The notes under the pieces: generated by a model
What the model was told of the DNA's origin: nothing
Database searches by the model: none
Seen by the model: the letters and a program-made list of their open reading frames with translations, nothing else
Program-made: the position numbers and the translations under genes
In this document: positions 21,277 through 28,683 of the stretch, piece after piece
Position numbering within the stretch: position 1 is the stretch's first letter
Layout: each line of letters starts with the position of its first letter
Source: Lactobacillus equicursoris DSM 19284 = JCM 14600 = CIP 110162
Lineage (GTDB): Bacteria; Bacillota; Bacilli; Lactobacillales; Lactobacillaceae
Assembly: GCF_001434815.1 (NCBI RefSeq)
Contig: NZ_AZDU01000001.1
Span: 1 to 64,000, forward strand
Length of the DNA: 64,000 nucleotides
Reading direction: 5' to 3'

Positions 21277-23490
21277 TTGAAAAAGAACAACTTTCTCGGC
21301 AAAATTCAAACTAGAACCGGCTTCTTGACCCTCCTGGTCCTGACTTACTGGCTCAAGTACCTTTTTGTCGCTTATTTTGATTTTAATCTAGGCTTAGCAG
21401 ATCCCTTGCAGCACATCATCATGTGGATCAGTCCCTTTGGCTTCAGCATTATCTTGCTTAGTCTCGGCTTTTACTTCTCAAAGCCCCTAGTTTCTTATAT
21501 CGCCATGCTGGCAATCGACATTGCCAATACCGGGCTTCTTTTTGCCAATGTCCTAAACTACCGGCAACTTTCCGACTTTATCACCTTCAAGACCATGAGT
21601 AACTTCAGCAAGGTTTCGCAAGGGCTAGGTAAGTCCAGCGCTGCCCTTTTGGCCCCCAGCGATATCCTGCTCTGGGCAGATATTATCATCATAATTTTCT
21701 TGTTGATCTTCAAGGTCATTAAGATTGACCAAAAATCCTATGGCTTCTCGCGGGCTTTTGCCAATACTTCCTTGGGCTTTTTTGTCCTTGGCCTCAACTT
21801 GATGCTGGCTGAGTGCAGCCGGCCTCGCCTACTAAAAAACACCTTCGACCGGACCTACGTGGTCAAGTACCTTGGCATTGACGCTTTTACTGCCTACGAC
21901 GGGATCAAGAATGAATCCAGCACGACCGTGACTAAAAACGCGACTAGCAGCGAATTGAACAAGATCCTCGACTTTGTTCAAAAGAATTATGCCAAACCAA
22001 ATTCTACTTATTTTGGCAAAGAAAAAGGCAAAAACGTAATCGTCATCCACCTGGAAAGTTTCCAGCAATTTTTGATCAATTTGAAAATCAACGGTAAAGA
22101 AGTCACGCCATTCCTGAATTCCCTGTATAAAAACAAGCACACCCTCTCATACAGCAACTTCTACCACCAAGTGGGCCTGGGACGGACCAGTGATGCCGAA
22201 AACATGCTGGAAACCAGCACCTACGGCATTTCCGATGGTTCCCTCTTTACTTCTCTTGGCTCCACCAACACCTTCCAGGCGGCTCCGCAAATCTTGCGAA
22301 ACAACGGTGGCTACACCTCTGCCGTCTTCCACGGCAATGTGGGGAGTTTTTGGAACCGAAATGACGTCTACAAGAACATGGGCTACAACTACTTCTTTGA
22401 CCAAAACTACTTTAGTCAAGACGATAGCGACAGCGCCGGCTACGGCTTAAAGGATAAGCTGCTCTTCAGTGAAAGCATCAAGTATCTAGAAAAGATGCAG
22501 CAGCCTTTTTACGTCAAATATATTACCGTTACCAACCACACCCCCTTTGAGCTGGACGAAGAAGACCAGGATCCAGACTTTAAGACCAGCAACAGCTCTG
22601 ACAAGACGATCAACAATTACTTCCAAACAGCCCACTACCTGGACCAATCTTTAAACGAATTTTTTGCCTACTTGAAAAAGTCTGGCCTTTACAAGAACTC
22701 CATGATCGTCATCTACGGCGACCACTACGGTCTCTCAAACGATGAATATACGACCCTGGCACCGCTAATTGGCAAGGACCCAGACGACTGGTCCAGCTTC
22801 AATACGGCCCAGATGCAGAAGGTACCGTTTATGATTCACGCCTCTAACTTAAAAGGCGGCATCAAAGACACCCTAGCTGGGGAAATCGACGTGTTGCCGA
22901 CTCTCCTCCACCTCTTAGGGATTAATACGAGTCAGTACGTCCAATTTGGGACCGACATTCTGTCTAGCGCGCACAAGCAGATTGTCGTCTTTAGAAATGG
23001 CACCGTAATTACTCCGACTTACACCCTGATCGGTGGCAAAACTACGAAGGGCAATGTCTACGACTCAAAGACTGGCAAAGCCTTAACTAGCTTTACTCAA
23101 AAGCAAAAGGCCGCTATCAAGAAAATTTCTGTTTACGCCAAGCAATCCCTTGCCCTGTCAAACAGCCTGAACAACAAGAACCTGCTTCGTTACTACACGC
23201 CAAAAGGCTTTACGCCGGTGACGCCAACTTTTGACTATAGCAATAACTACCAGCAGATGATGGACATGATCGCCAGCTTGGGCAACAAGTCTACTGCCCT
23301 TTACAGTCAAAAAGGCTCAACCACCAAGCTCTATAAGACTAACGCCAGTGAACTGGTTGACCGAGAAAGTGAGATTACCAAGGTGCCTGAGAGCGTCTTA
23401 AATACTTCAACTTCCTCTAGTTCAGGATCAAGCAGCTCATCGGCAAGTTCAGCCAGCTCTAGTTCAGCTAGTTCACGCAAAAAAGAGTAG
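21277..23490 (+). CDS. Lipoteichoic acid synthase-type sulfatase-fold phosphotransferase
   Basis: This 737-aa LtaS-family membrane enzyme has five N-terminal transmembrane helices (to about residue 185) and an extracellular sulfatase-fold domain. The catalytic threonine lies in GRTSDAENMLETSTYG, and metal-binding motifs NHTPFELDE and IYGDHYG are present. It polymerises glycerol phosphate from phosphatidylglycerol, or acts as an LTA primase. The start is a TTG with AAGGAG 8-9 nt upstream. Odd feature: the last 30 residues are almost only serine and alanine followed by RKKE, a low-complexity tail that could span the wall or arise by repeat expansion. A TTGACA at 21177-21182 may be its -35. Confidence 0.9.
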   Translation: MKKNNFLGKIQTRTGFLTLLVLTYWLKYLFVAYFDFNLGLADPLQHIIMWISPFGFSIILLSLGFYFSKPLVSYIAMLAIDIANTGLLFANVLNYRQLSDFITFKTMSNFSKVSQGLGKSSAALLAPSDILLWADIIIIIFLLIFKVIKIDQKSYGFSRAFANTSLGFFVLGLNLMLAECSRPRLLKNTFDRTYVVKYLGIDAFTAYDGIKNESSTTVTKNATSSELNKILDFVQKNYAKPNSTYFGKEKGKNVIVIHLESFQQFLINLKINGKEVTPFLNSLYKNKHTLSYSNFYHQVGLGRTSDAENMLETSTYGISDGSLFTSLGSTNTFQAAPQILRNNGGYTSAVFHGNVGSFWNRNDVYKNMGYNYFFDQNYFSQDDSDSAGYGLKDKLLFSESIKYLEKMQQPFYVKYITVTNHTPFELDEEDQDPDFKTSNSSDKTINNYFQTAHYLDQSLNEFFAYLKKSGLYKNSMIVIYGDHYGLSNDEYTTLAPLIGKDPDDWSSFNTAQMQKVPFMIHASNLKGGIKDTLAGEIDVLPTLLHLLGINTSQYVQFGTDILSSAHKQIVVFRNGTVITPTYTLIGGKTTKGNVYDSKTGKALTSFTQKQKAAIKKISVYAKQSLALSNSLNNKNLLRYYTPKGFTPVTPTFDYSNNYQQMMDMIASLGNKSTALYSQKGSTTKLYKTNASELVDRESEITKVPESVLNTSTSSSSGSSSSSASSASSSSASSRKKE

Positions 23491-23555
23491 TAACAAGCAA
23501 TAATAAGCAACAAAAAGCAATAAGAAATAATATTAGCCAAAAAGGCCAACAAAAA

Positions 23556-23586
23556 ACATCTCGGTAATTACCGAGATATTTTTATT
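23556..23586 (+). terminator. Terminator of the LTA synthase-type gene
   Basis: A perfect stem ATCTCGGTAA/TTACCGAGAT is followed by ATTTTTATT on the plus strand. It overlaps the last codons of the convergent histidine kinase gene. Confidence 0.8.
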
Positions 23587-25111
23587 CGTCTTCGTATTTT
23601 TGCTCATAGCCCTGGTCATACAGGATGATGGTGAAGGTTGAGCCTACATTTGGCTCTGATTCCACCTTGATCTTGCCCCCGTGCTGACGCACCAGTGACA
23701 AAACGATGGACAAGCCCAGGCCAGATTCGCCGGTGCCGCCATAGCGGGCTCTGGCTGGATCAGCCTTGTAGAAACGCTCAAAGATGTACTTCTTTTGCTC
23801 CTCGTTCATCCCAATCCCAGTATCCTGAACGCTGAAAATCGTCCCGTGCTGGAAGCGCCGGCCCTTGACCGTGATCGTCCCGTTATTGGTAAATTGGATG
23901 GCGTTTTGGGTTAAGTTGACTAGCATTTGCTTCAGCCGGTCTTGGTCAGCATAGACCATCACCTCATCTGGCGTATCCAAGACGATCTTGTCGCCATTTT
24001 TGGCTGCGTTTTGCTTCAGCTGCTGTTGGACGTCAGACAGGATGTTATGGGCATTGAACTTGGTCTTGATCAACTGGTTCTTGCCGCTTCTGATCCGCTC
24101 ATAGTCCAGGTTTTCGTTAACCAAGCGGATCAAGCGCTTGGCTTCCCGAGACATGAGGTCAACCGACTGCGGGATCGCTTCTTCTGGAATGGCATTATAC
24201 TGCATCCCTTCCAAAAGGCCGTTAATGGTGGTCAGCGGCGTCCGCATCTCGTGTGCTACATCCTGCATGAATTGGTCTCGCCGCTTTTCCTGAGCCTTAA
24301 CTTCTTCGTTAGACTTTTTCAGGGAGACCACCATTTCGTTAAAGTTCTCTGCCAGATCATCGATTTCATCTCCGCGCTTGTGGGCAACATGGACGTCAAG
24401 GTCACCATTTTTAACCTGGCGGGCCGCAATGGACAGCTTCTTAATCCGGGAGGTCTGGTAAAAGGCGATCACAAAGCTCAAAATCAAGCTGACCACAAAG
24501 GTGATGGCCGAGGCCTTGATGATGTTGGCCTTGACCTGCTGAACAGTAACCATAACGTCTTTGACCCGAGAGCCAATCATAATGGCGCCAACCAGCTTCT
24601 CGCCCGAGCTAGTGCTCTTCATCTGCGGCACGATCACCCAGGTATAGCTTTCAGCCGTAAAGAGGCGACTGCTCCGCTTGCCAGGGTCAGACCGCTTGAC
24701 CCGACCCTTGATCTTAGGGGCTAGGGCTTTTTGCCCTTCACTATGGTCGTCTTTAATCCGGACAACCTGGCCCTTTTTTAAGAGCTTCTTAGCAGAAGGT
24801 TTCAAAATGTCGTAGCCGCCTAAAGGATAGGTTGTCTGCAACTTTTGGTCCATGATAAAAATCTTCAGGTTTTCATCGTGGAGGACAAAGGTTAGCTGCC
24901 CCAAGAAAGACTCTTCCTGCTGGCTTTTAGTAGCATTCTTTTGCCCGTAAAACTTCAGCTTAGAGATGTTGGTGGCATAGCCTTCAAGGCGGACATAGTT
25001 GCTTTGGTAGGCCTGCTCTTTTTGATAATTAATCGTGGAAAAACCAATAATCATCACGGCGGTTAAAATGACCACCAAAAAGCTCAAAATATGCTGATAA
25101 ATCAGTTTCAT
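23582..25111 (-). CDS. Sensor histidine kinase (HAMP, HisKA, HATPase)
   Basis: Membrane sensor kinase, 509 aa. Two transmembrane helices (about residues 7-27 and 192-214) enclose an extracellular sensing domain with basic, lysine-rich segments. A HAMP linker follows, then the phospho-acceptor histidine in DVAHEMRTPLTTINGL, and the ATP-binding N, G1 and G2 boxes (LTQNAIQFT, VQDTGIGM, GESGLGLSIV). It starts 2 bp after the cognate response regulator stop. The stimulus is not evident; the neighbouring LTA synthase-type gene suggests an envelope role, but that is only context. Confidence 0.93.
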   Translation of the reverse strand: MKLIYQHILSFLVVILTAVMIIGFSTINYQKEQAYQSNYVRLEGYATNISKLKFYGQKNATKSQQEESFLGQLTFVLHDENLKIFIMDQKLQTTYPLGGYDILKPSAKKLLKKGQVVRIKDDHSEGQKALAPKIKGRVKRSDPGKRSSRLFTAESYTWVIVPQMKSTSSGEKLVGAIMIGSRVKDVMVTVQQVKANIIKASAITFVVSLILSFVIAFYQTSRIKKLSIAARQVKNGDLDVHVAHKRGDEIDDLAENFNEMVVSLKKSNEEVKAQEKRRDQFMQDVAHEMRTPLTTINGLLEGMQYNAIPEEAIPQSVDLMSREAKRLIRLVNENLDYERIRSGKNQLIKTKFNAHNILSDVQQQLKQNAAKNGDKIVLDTPDEVMVYADQDRLKQMLVNLTQNAIQFTNNGTITVKGRRFQHGTIFSVQDTGIGMNEEQKKYIFERFYKADPARARYGGTGESGLGLSIVLSLVRQHGGKIKVESEPNVGSTFTIILYDQGYEQKYEDE

Positions 25112-25113
25112 GC

Positions 25114-25827
25114 TTAGATTTTTACCTGTGAATCGTCAAACTTGTAGCCAACGCCCCAAACGGTTTGAATGATCTGCGGGCCATACTTTTCCAGCTTTTG
25201 GCGCAGCTTCTTGATATGGGCGTCAACGGTTCTTTCTTCACCAAAGTATTCATAGCCCCAGATCAGTTCCAAAAGCTGCTCTCTTGAGAAGACCTGCTTT
25301 GGCTTTTGGGCCATGGTGTACAGCAATTCAAATTCCTTCGGCGTCAAGCCTTCGATCCGGGTGTCGTCAAAATAGACTTCCCGGCGGCTCTTAGAGATCT
25401 TGATGTGCTTAGTCTCCAGGTCAAAGTCAGTGGCTGCTTCCTTCTTTGGCGTTTCTTCTAACATTACCCGCCGGTGCAAGGCCTTGATGCGAGCAATCAG
25501 GGCCAACGGACTAAATGGCTTAGTTACGTAATCGTCTGCCCCAATGCCCAAGCCCAAAACTTGGTCAGATTCGCTATCGCGGGCCGTTAACATAATAATC
25601 GGCACAGTTTCAGAAATTTCACGAATTTCCCGGGCAACCTGAATCCCGTCTTTCTTTGGCAGGTTCAAGTCCAAGGTAATGATGTCGTAAGCATCTGGAT
25701 TAGCCTTAAACTTGGCAATCGCTTCTTCGCCATCGTAGGCAGGATCTTGGTCCCAGCCTTCCTTCTTGAAGAAGAGTTCCATCATTTGTGATACTGAAAT
25801 ATCATCTTCAACCATTAGTATCTTCAT
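25114..25827 (-). CDS. OmpR-family response regulator
   Basis: A 237-aa transcription factor partner of the histidine kinase. The receiver domain has the acidic pocket in MVEDD, the phosphorylated aspartate in ITLDLNLPKKDG, and the conserved lysine in DDYVTKPFSPL. The winged-helix domain (about residues 140-230) has the OmpR signature LTPKEFELLYTMAQ and EERTVDAHIKKLRQKLE. The ATG follows AAAGGGGAATAAAA. It heads the two-gene operon. Confidence 0.93.
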   Translation of the reverse strand: MKILMVEDDISVSQMMELFFKKEGWDQDPAYDGEEAIAKFKANPDAYDIITLDLNLPKKDGIQVAREIREISETVPIIMLTARDSESDQVLGLGIGADDYVTKPFSPLALIARIKALHRRVMLEETPKKEAATDFDLETKHIKISKSRREVYFDDTRIEGLTPKEFELLYTMAQKPKQVFSREQLLELIWGYEYFGEERTVDAHIKKLRQKLEKYGPQIIQTVWGVGYKFDDSQVKI

Positions 25828-26011
25828 TTTTATTCCCCTTTATCTAAGAAATTGCATAAGCGCACTATATCATTTTTACTCTAGCAAATATCTTGCACCT
25901 GCTGGCTAAAATTATGTGAAATTTGCTTGAATTTCATTTTTTCTACAAGCTCTATTCTTTTATTATAAGTTTTTTTGTTAAAAATTTCCCGTAAAAACAA
26001 CTTATCCGTTA

Positions 26012-26036
26012 AAAAAGACAGCCCGCAGGCTGCCTT
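26012..26036 (-). terminator. Terminator after the 61-aa ORF
   Basis: GGCAGCC and GGCTGTC pair around a 3-4-nt loop on the minus strand and are followed by TTTTTT. It sits 2 bp past the stop codon of the 61-codon ORF. Confidence 0.82.
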
Positions 26037-26038
26037 AA

Positions 26039-26224
26039 TTAGTCATCTTCACTGGTTAAAAATTTGATAATTGCCGCCGCGAACAGGGCCACAGGAATAA
26101 GGCCAGGAGAGGCATCCAGCATGATATACTTGCGACCGTTTAGAGGTTCAGAGCTCTGAAAAGCCACATATGTAGAATCTAAGTCTGGAATATATAGGGT
26201 ATCAAGTACTTTCATCGCAATCAT
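26039..26224 (-). CDS. Hypothetical 61-aa protein downstream of the CRISPR array
   Basis: I do not recognise this protein. It has an N-terminal half with mixed polar residues (KVLDTLYIPDLDSTYVAFQ) and a hydrophobic C-terminal segment (GLIPVALFAAAIIKF) ending in acidic residues, so it may be membrane-associated. A weak AGGCGGG lies about 13 nt upstream of the first ATG; an internal ATG is 3 codons further. A strong terminator directly downstream favours a real or recently functional gene. It is on the strand on which the CRISPR repeats would be transcribed and begins 28 bp after the last repeat, so it could share that transcript. It does not resemble a Cas protein. Confidence 0.45.
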   Translation of the reverse strand: MIAMKVLDTLYIPDLDSTYVAFQSSEPLNGRKYIMLDASPGLIPVALFAAAIIKFLTSEDD

Positions 26225-26252
26225 TTTAATCTACCCGCCTTATTTTTCCACA

Positions 26253-26463
26253 GGATCACCCCCACATACGTGGGGAACACATAATTCCGCACTTGGGGTA
26301 GCACGCCCAATTAGGATCACCCCCACATACGTGGGGAGCACTTGCTTGAAGGCAATTCGCTTGACCTTGCTTTGGGATCACCCCCACCTGCGTGGGGAAC
26401 ACTGCAGAGGGCCGGACGGCTTCACCGACATGCGAGGATCACCCCCATTTGCATGAGGACTAA
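26253..26463 (-). CRISPR. Four-repeat orphan CRISPR array, type I-E-like repeat
   Basis: Four 28-bp repeats start at 26253, 26314, 26375 and 26436, separated by three spacers of exactly 33 bp. The consensus (plus strand) begins GGATCACCCCCACATACG and ends TGGGGAACAC; its palindromic core CCCCACRTACGTGGGG is typical of type I-E arrays of lactobacilli. By analogy with that class the transcribed form is the reverse complement, so I assign the minus strand. Repeat 2 has one change near its end, repeat 3 differs in the loop, and repeat 4 (26436-26463) is heavily degenerate in its last half. No cas gene lies within the window, so the array is orphan or a remnant. Confidence 0.93.
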
Positions 26464-26467
26464 AGTA

Positions 26468-26476
26468 AGTATAGCA
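26468..26476 (-). promoter_or_regulatory. Extended -10 next to the CRISPR array
   Basis: On the minus strand TGC-TATACT lies only 5 bp upstream of the degenerate repeat 4, so transcription would start at or within that repeat. The same TGCTATACT is seen upstream of tdk. No clear -35 stands at 17 bp. Confidence 0.4.
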
Positions 26477-26688
26477 TAAAAAGCAAAAGATCGACTTTGG
26501 CAATAAGGCGAAGAAGCCTTCGATGGATATATCCAATAAAGCTGTTTTCATATTAGTTCGTGGTTAAAAATCTAAATTTGGATCTATCATTCACGGTAAC
26601 CAACACATCCACCCCCATGCTAGTTTTTGCGCAAATTTTTTCCTCCCCCTTTTACTTTACCTAACTTTACAGTATAACAAATGTTCTT

Positions 26689-26764
26689 GAGCGTTGGCAG
26701 AGTGGTAATGCAGCGGACTCGAAACCCGCCTGAATTGGCGCGCAGGCTCAAATCCGTACGCTCC
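26689..26764 (+). pseudogene. Degenerate tRNA-Ser (anticodon CGA)
   Basis: The sequence reads like a tRNA-Ser: GTTGGCAGAGTGGTAATGCAGC in the D arm and an anticodon loop CTCGAAA with anticodon CGA. The acceptor ends still pair (GAGCGT with ACGCTC). However, it spans only 76 nt where a serine tRNA needs about 88-90, because most of the long variable arm is missing. The T stem no longer pairs (GCAGG against CCGTA), and the anticodon stem has an A-C mismatch. It is therefore read as a tRNA pseudogene. Intervening DNA from 26477 to 26688 shows no gene. Confidence 0.7.
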
Positions 26765-26835
26765 TTAAAATATAGCCCCTAATCATTGATATAAAAATGA
26801 TTTTAAAGCATCTTGGGAACCAAGCCATGTAAAAA

Positions 26836-26911
26836 TAGAAAAAGCCTAGCTTGATATGCCCCCCGAAATTAGGACACTAATTTTTGGGGGGCACATCCAT
26901 CGCTTTTTCTA
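26836..26911. repeat. 76-nt imperfect palindrome with IS-end-like arms
   Basis: Nested inverted repeats: outer TAGAAAAAGC/GCTTTTTCTA and inner TGCCCCCCGAAATTAG/CTAATTTTTGGGGGGCA separated by GACA. The inner arms resemble the terminal repeats of IS3-family (IS150-group) elements, which commonly start TG...CCCC and contain AATTAG-GACA. No transposase sequence remains. It may be two abutted ends left by deletion, a MITE-like element, or simply a strong hairpin. Confidence 0.55.
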
Positions 26912-26933
26912 GTTAGTTTCTAGTTTAAACAAT

Positions 26934-26970
26934 AAAAAAGCCACGCACTAGTTTAGTACGTGGCTTTTTT
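26934..26970. terminator. Terminator downstream of ssrA
   Basis: AAAAAAGCCACG and CGTGGCTTTTTT form a 12-bp stem with a 13-nt loop and T-runs in both directions. It lies about 75 bp past the tmRNA 3' end on the minus strand. Confidence 0.83.
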
Positions 26971-27044
26971 GGGCTTTAGGGTCCTTTTGGGGTCCCTATA
27001 GTCGCTGAATTGTTGATATATCAAGCTTTCCCGCCCTATATCAA

Positions 27045-27402
27045 TGGAGATGAGGGGAATTGAACCCCTGTCCAAACGCATTCCGTCACCAATATCTACG
27101 ATCATAGTTATATTACTTAAATTTCACCAGCACCAAACGCCATATAACAGGGCAAACAAGTCCTGGCTAACCTGATGATCTCTTCTTACTTATTCAGGTC
27201 TGATAAGCAAGCGTATCCCGTAAGGTTGATACCGCAAGACGGCCACGGGCCGGTCATCTATTGGCAGCTGAGCGCAATTAAGCAGCTACAGCGTATGAGT
27301 TTTCGTTTGCAGTTAATTTAAACTGTTAACGTTTTTACGTAGACGTAACCTACGAATCGCAATCAGCGCGAATCTACGCCTGTCGAATCCCAAAACATCC
27401 CC
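27045..27402 (-). ncRNA. ssrA: tmRNA (SsrA)
   Basis: Rescues stalled ribosomes with SmpB and tags the incomplete protein for proteolysis. The tRNA-like ends are clear: 5' GGGGATG pairs with 3' CATCTCC, the 5' domain continues TTTTGGGATTCGACAGG, and the T arm reads GGGGTTCAATTCCCCT. The CCA end is not encoded. The tag-reading frame (27310 down to 27278) begins at the resume codon GCA and encodes ANENSYAVAA before TAA, ending in the AVAA-type degradation signal recognised by ClpXP. The length is about 358 nt. Its promoter lies within the ackA terminator. Confidence 0.95.
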
Positions 27403-27413
27403 ATAAAAGAAGA

Positions 27414-27446
27414 CAAGGTCATTTTATCAAAAAATAACCTTGCCCT
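27414..27446 (-). terminator. Terminator of ackA (overlaps the ssrA promoter)
   Basis: CAAGGTTATTTT and AAAATGACCTTG pair with one mismatch on the minus strand and are followed by a T-rich TCTTCTTTTAT tail. It lies 17 bp after the ackA stop. Confidence 0.65.
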
Positions 27447-27449
27447 CAA
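27421..27449 (-). promoter_or_regulatory. ssrA: ssrA promoter
   Basis: On the minus strand: TTGAGG (27444-27449), a 17-bp spacer, and TAAAAT (27421-27426) preceded by TGA, an extended -10. It lies about 20 nt before the mature tmRNA 5' end, which RNase P would generate by processing. Confidence 0.7.
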
Positions 27450-27462
27450 GATTTTTGCTTAA

Positions 27463-28650
27463 TTACTTAAGCTTAGCCAAACGTACAACGTCACGTTCGA
27501 TCATCAATTCTTCGTCAGTTGGGATTACCAAGGCCTTCAGCTTGGAATCCTTGGTCGTGATGAATCCTTCTTCATTGCTTTCGTTAGCTGCGTCATCAAC
27601 TTCAACGCCCATGTAAGTGAACTTGCTCAAAACGTCTTTTCTCATTGGATCGTCGTGTTCACCGATACCGGCAGTGAAGATAATCGCATCAGCCCCGTTC
27701 ATTTCAGCAATGTAAGAACCAATGTAGCGAACTACACGATCATCGAAGATATCACTAGCCAGCTGAGCTCTTGGTGAGTCGCTGTTTCTGATATCACGCT
27801 TGTCGCTGGAAATGCCAGAAATGCCCAACAAACCTGACTTATGGTTCAAAATGTCGATCATTTCGTCAAAGTCAGTCATGCCTTCCTTGTGCATGATGTG
27901 CTGAAGAGCTGATGGGTCAACATCGCCTGAACGCGTACCCATGGTAACACCGGCAAGTGGAGAGAAGCCCATTGACGTGTCGTAGCACTTTCCATCCTTA
28001 ACGGCAGTCACAGATGCACCTGAACCCAAGTGACAAACGATCAGCTTCAAGTCCTTCAAATCCTTGCCCATCAGTTCAGCTGCTCTTTGAGATACGAAAC
28101 GCACTGAAGTGCCGTGGGCACCGTACTTACGAACCTTGTACTTTTCGTAGTATTCGTATGGCAAAGAGTAAAGGTAGTGAACCGCGTCCATTGATTGGTG
28201 GAAGGAGGTGTCAAAAACCCCTACTTGCGGAACATTTGGCAAGAGTTCCATAAAGGCTTGAATGCCGCGGCCTTCTGCCGGGTTGTGGAGTGGTGCGTAG
28301 TCAGCCAAATCAAAGACCTTGTGCAAGTTGTCCTTGTCGATAATGGCTGAGTCTGGGAACAAGTCCCCACCACTAACGATTCTGTGGCCAACCCCAACGA
28401 TTTCTTTAACGTCTTCAATTACGCCGTATTCCTTTAACCACTTCAGCAAGGTTTGAACGGCAGCCTCTTGGTTTGGCAAGTCAACTTCCGCCTCATGCTT
28501 TTCACCATTGGCTAATTTAATGGAAAAAGTTGATCCATCGATACCGATCCGGTCACCTAAACCAGATGCGAGGACTTGTTCATCATCCAATGAGAAAATC
28601 TTATATTTGAATGATGATGAGCCAGAGTTGATTGCTAAAACCTTATCCAT
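27463..28650 (-). CDS. ackA: Acetate kinase
   Basis: Interconverts acetyl phosphate and acetate with ADP/ATP (395 aa). The ASKHA fold signatures are present: LAINSGSSSFKYKIF at the N-terminus, GHRIVSGGDLF, FDTSFHQSM, and TMGTRSGDVDPSAL. Strong ribosome site AAAGGAG. It follows the YtxK-like methylase by 33 bp and lies at the end of the comG transcript, as in many Firmicutes. Confidence 0.97.
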   Translation of the reverse strand: MDKVLAINSGSSSFKYKIFSLDDEQVLASGLGDRIGIDGSTFSIKLANGEKHEAEVDLPNQEAAVQTLLKWLKEYGVIEDVKEIVGVGHRIVSGGDLFPDSAIIDKDNLHKVFDLADYAPLHNPAEGRGIQAFMELLPNVPQVGVFDTSFHQSMDAVHYLYSLPYEYYEKYKVRKYGAHGTSVRFVSQRAAELMGKDLKDLKLIVCHLGSGASVTAVKDGKCYDTSMGFSPLAGVTMGTRSGDVDPSALQHIMHKEGMTDFDEMIDILNHKSGLLGISGISSDKRDIRNSDSPRAQLASDIFDDRVVRYIGSYIAEMNGADAIIFTAGIGEHDDPMRKDVLSKFTYMGVEVDDAANESNEEGFITTKDSKLKALVIPTDEELMIERDVVRLAKLK

Positions 28651-28683
28651 AATTAAATTACTCCTTTAACTTACTTCACAAAC

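Noticed and set aside
23927..24724. Long plus-strand open frame (265 codons) across the histidine kinase gene
   Set aside because: It is antisense to the kinase gene, which has all kinase motifs; it has no ribosome site and its amino-acid composition is unlike a protein.
26600..26625. ATCCACCCCCATGC as a possible fifth CRISPR repeat
   Set aside because: It shares only the C-run and does not fall on the 61-bp repeat period from 26436, so it is likely chance similarity.
27045..27110. tmRNA 3' end as an attachment site of an integrated island
   Set aside because: No second copy of the tmRNA 3' sequence and no integrase gene were seen in the window.
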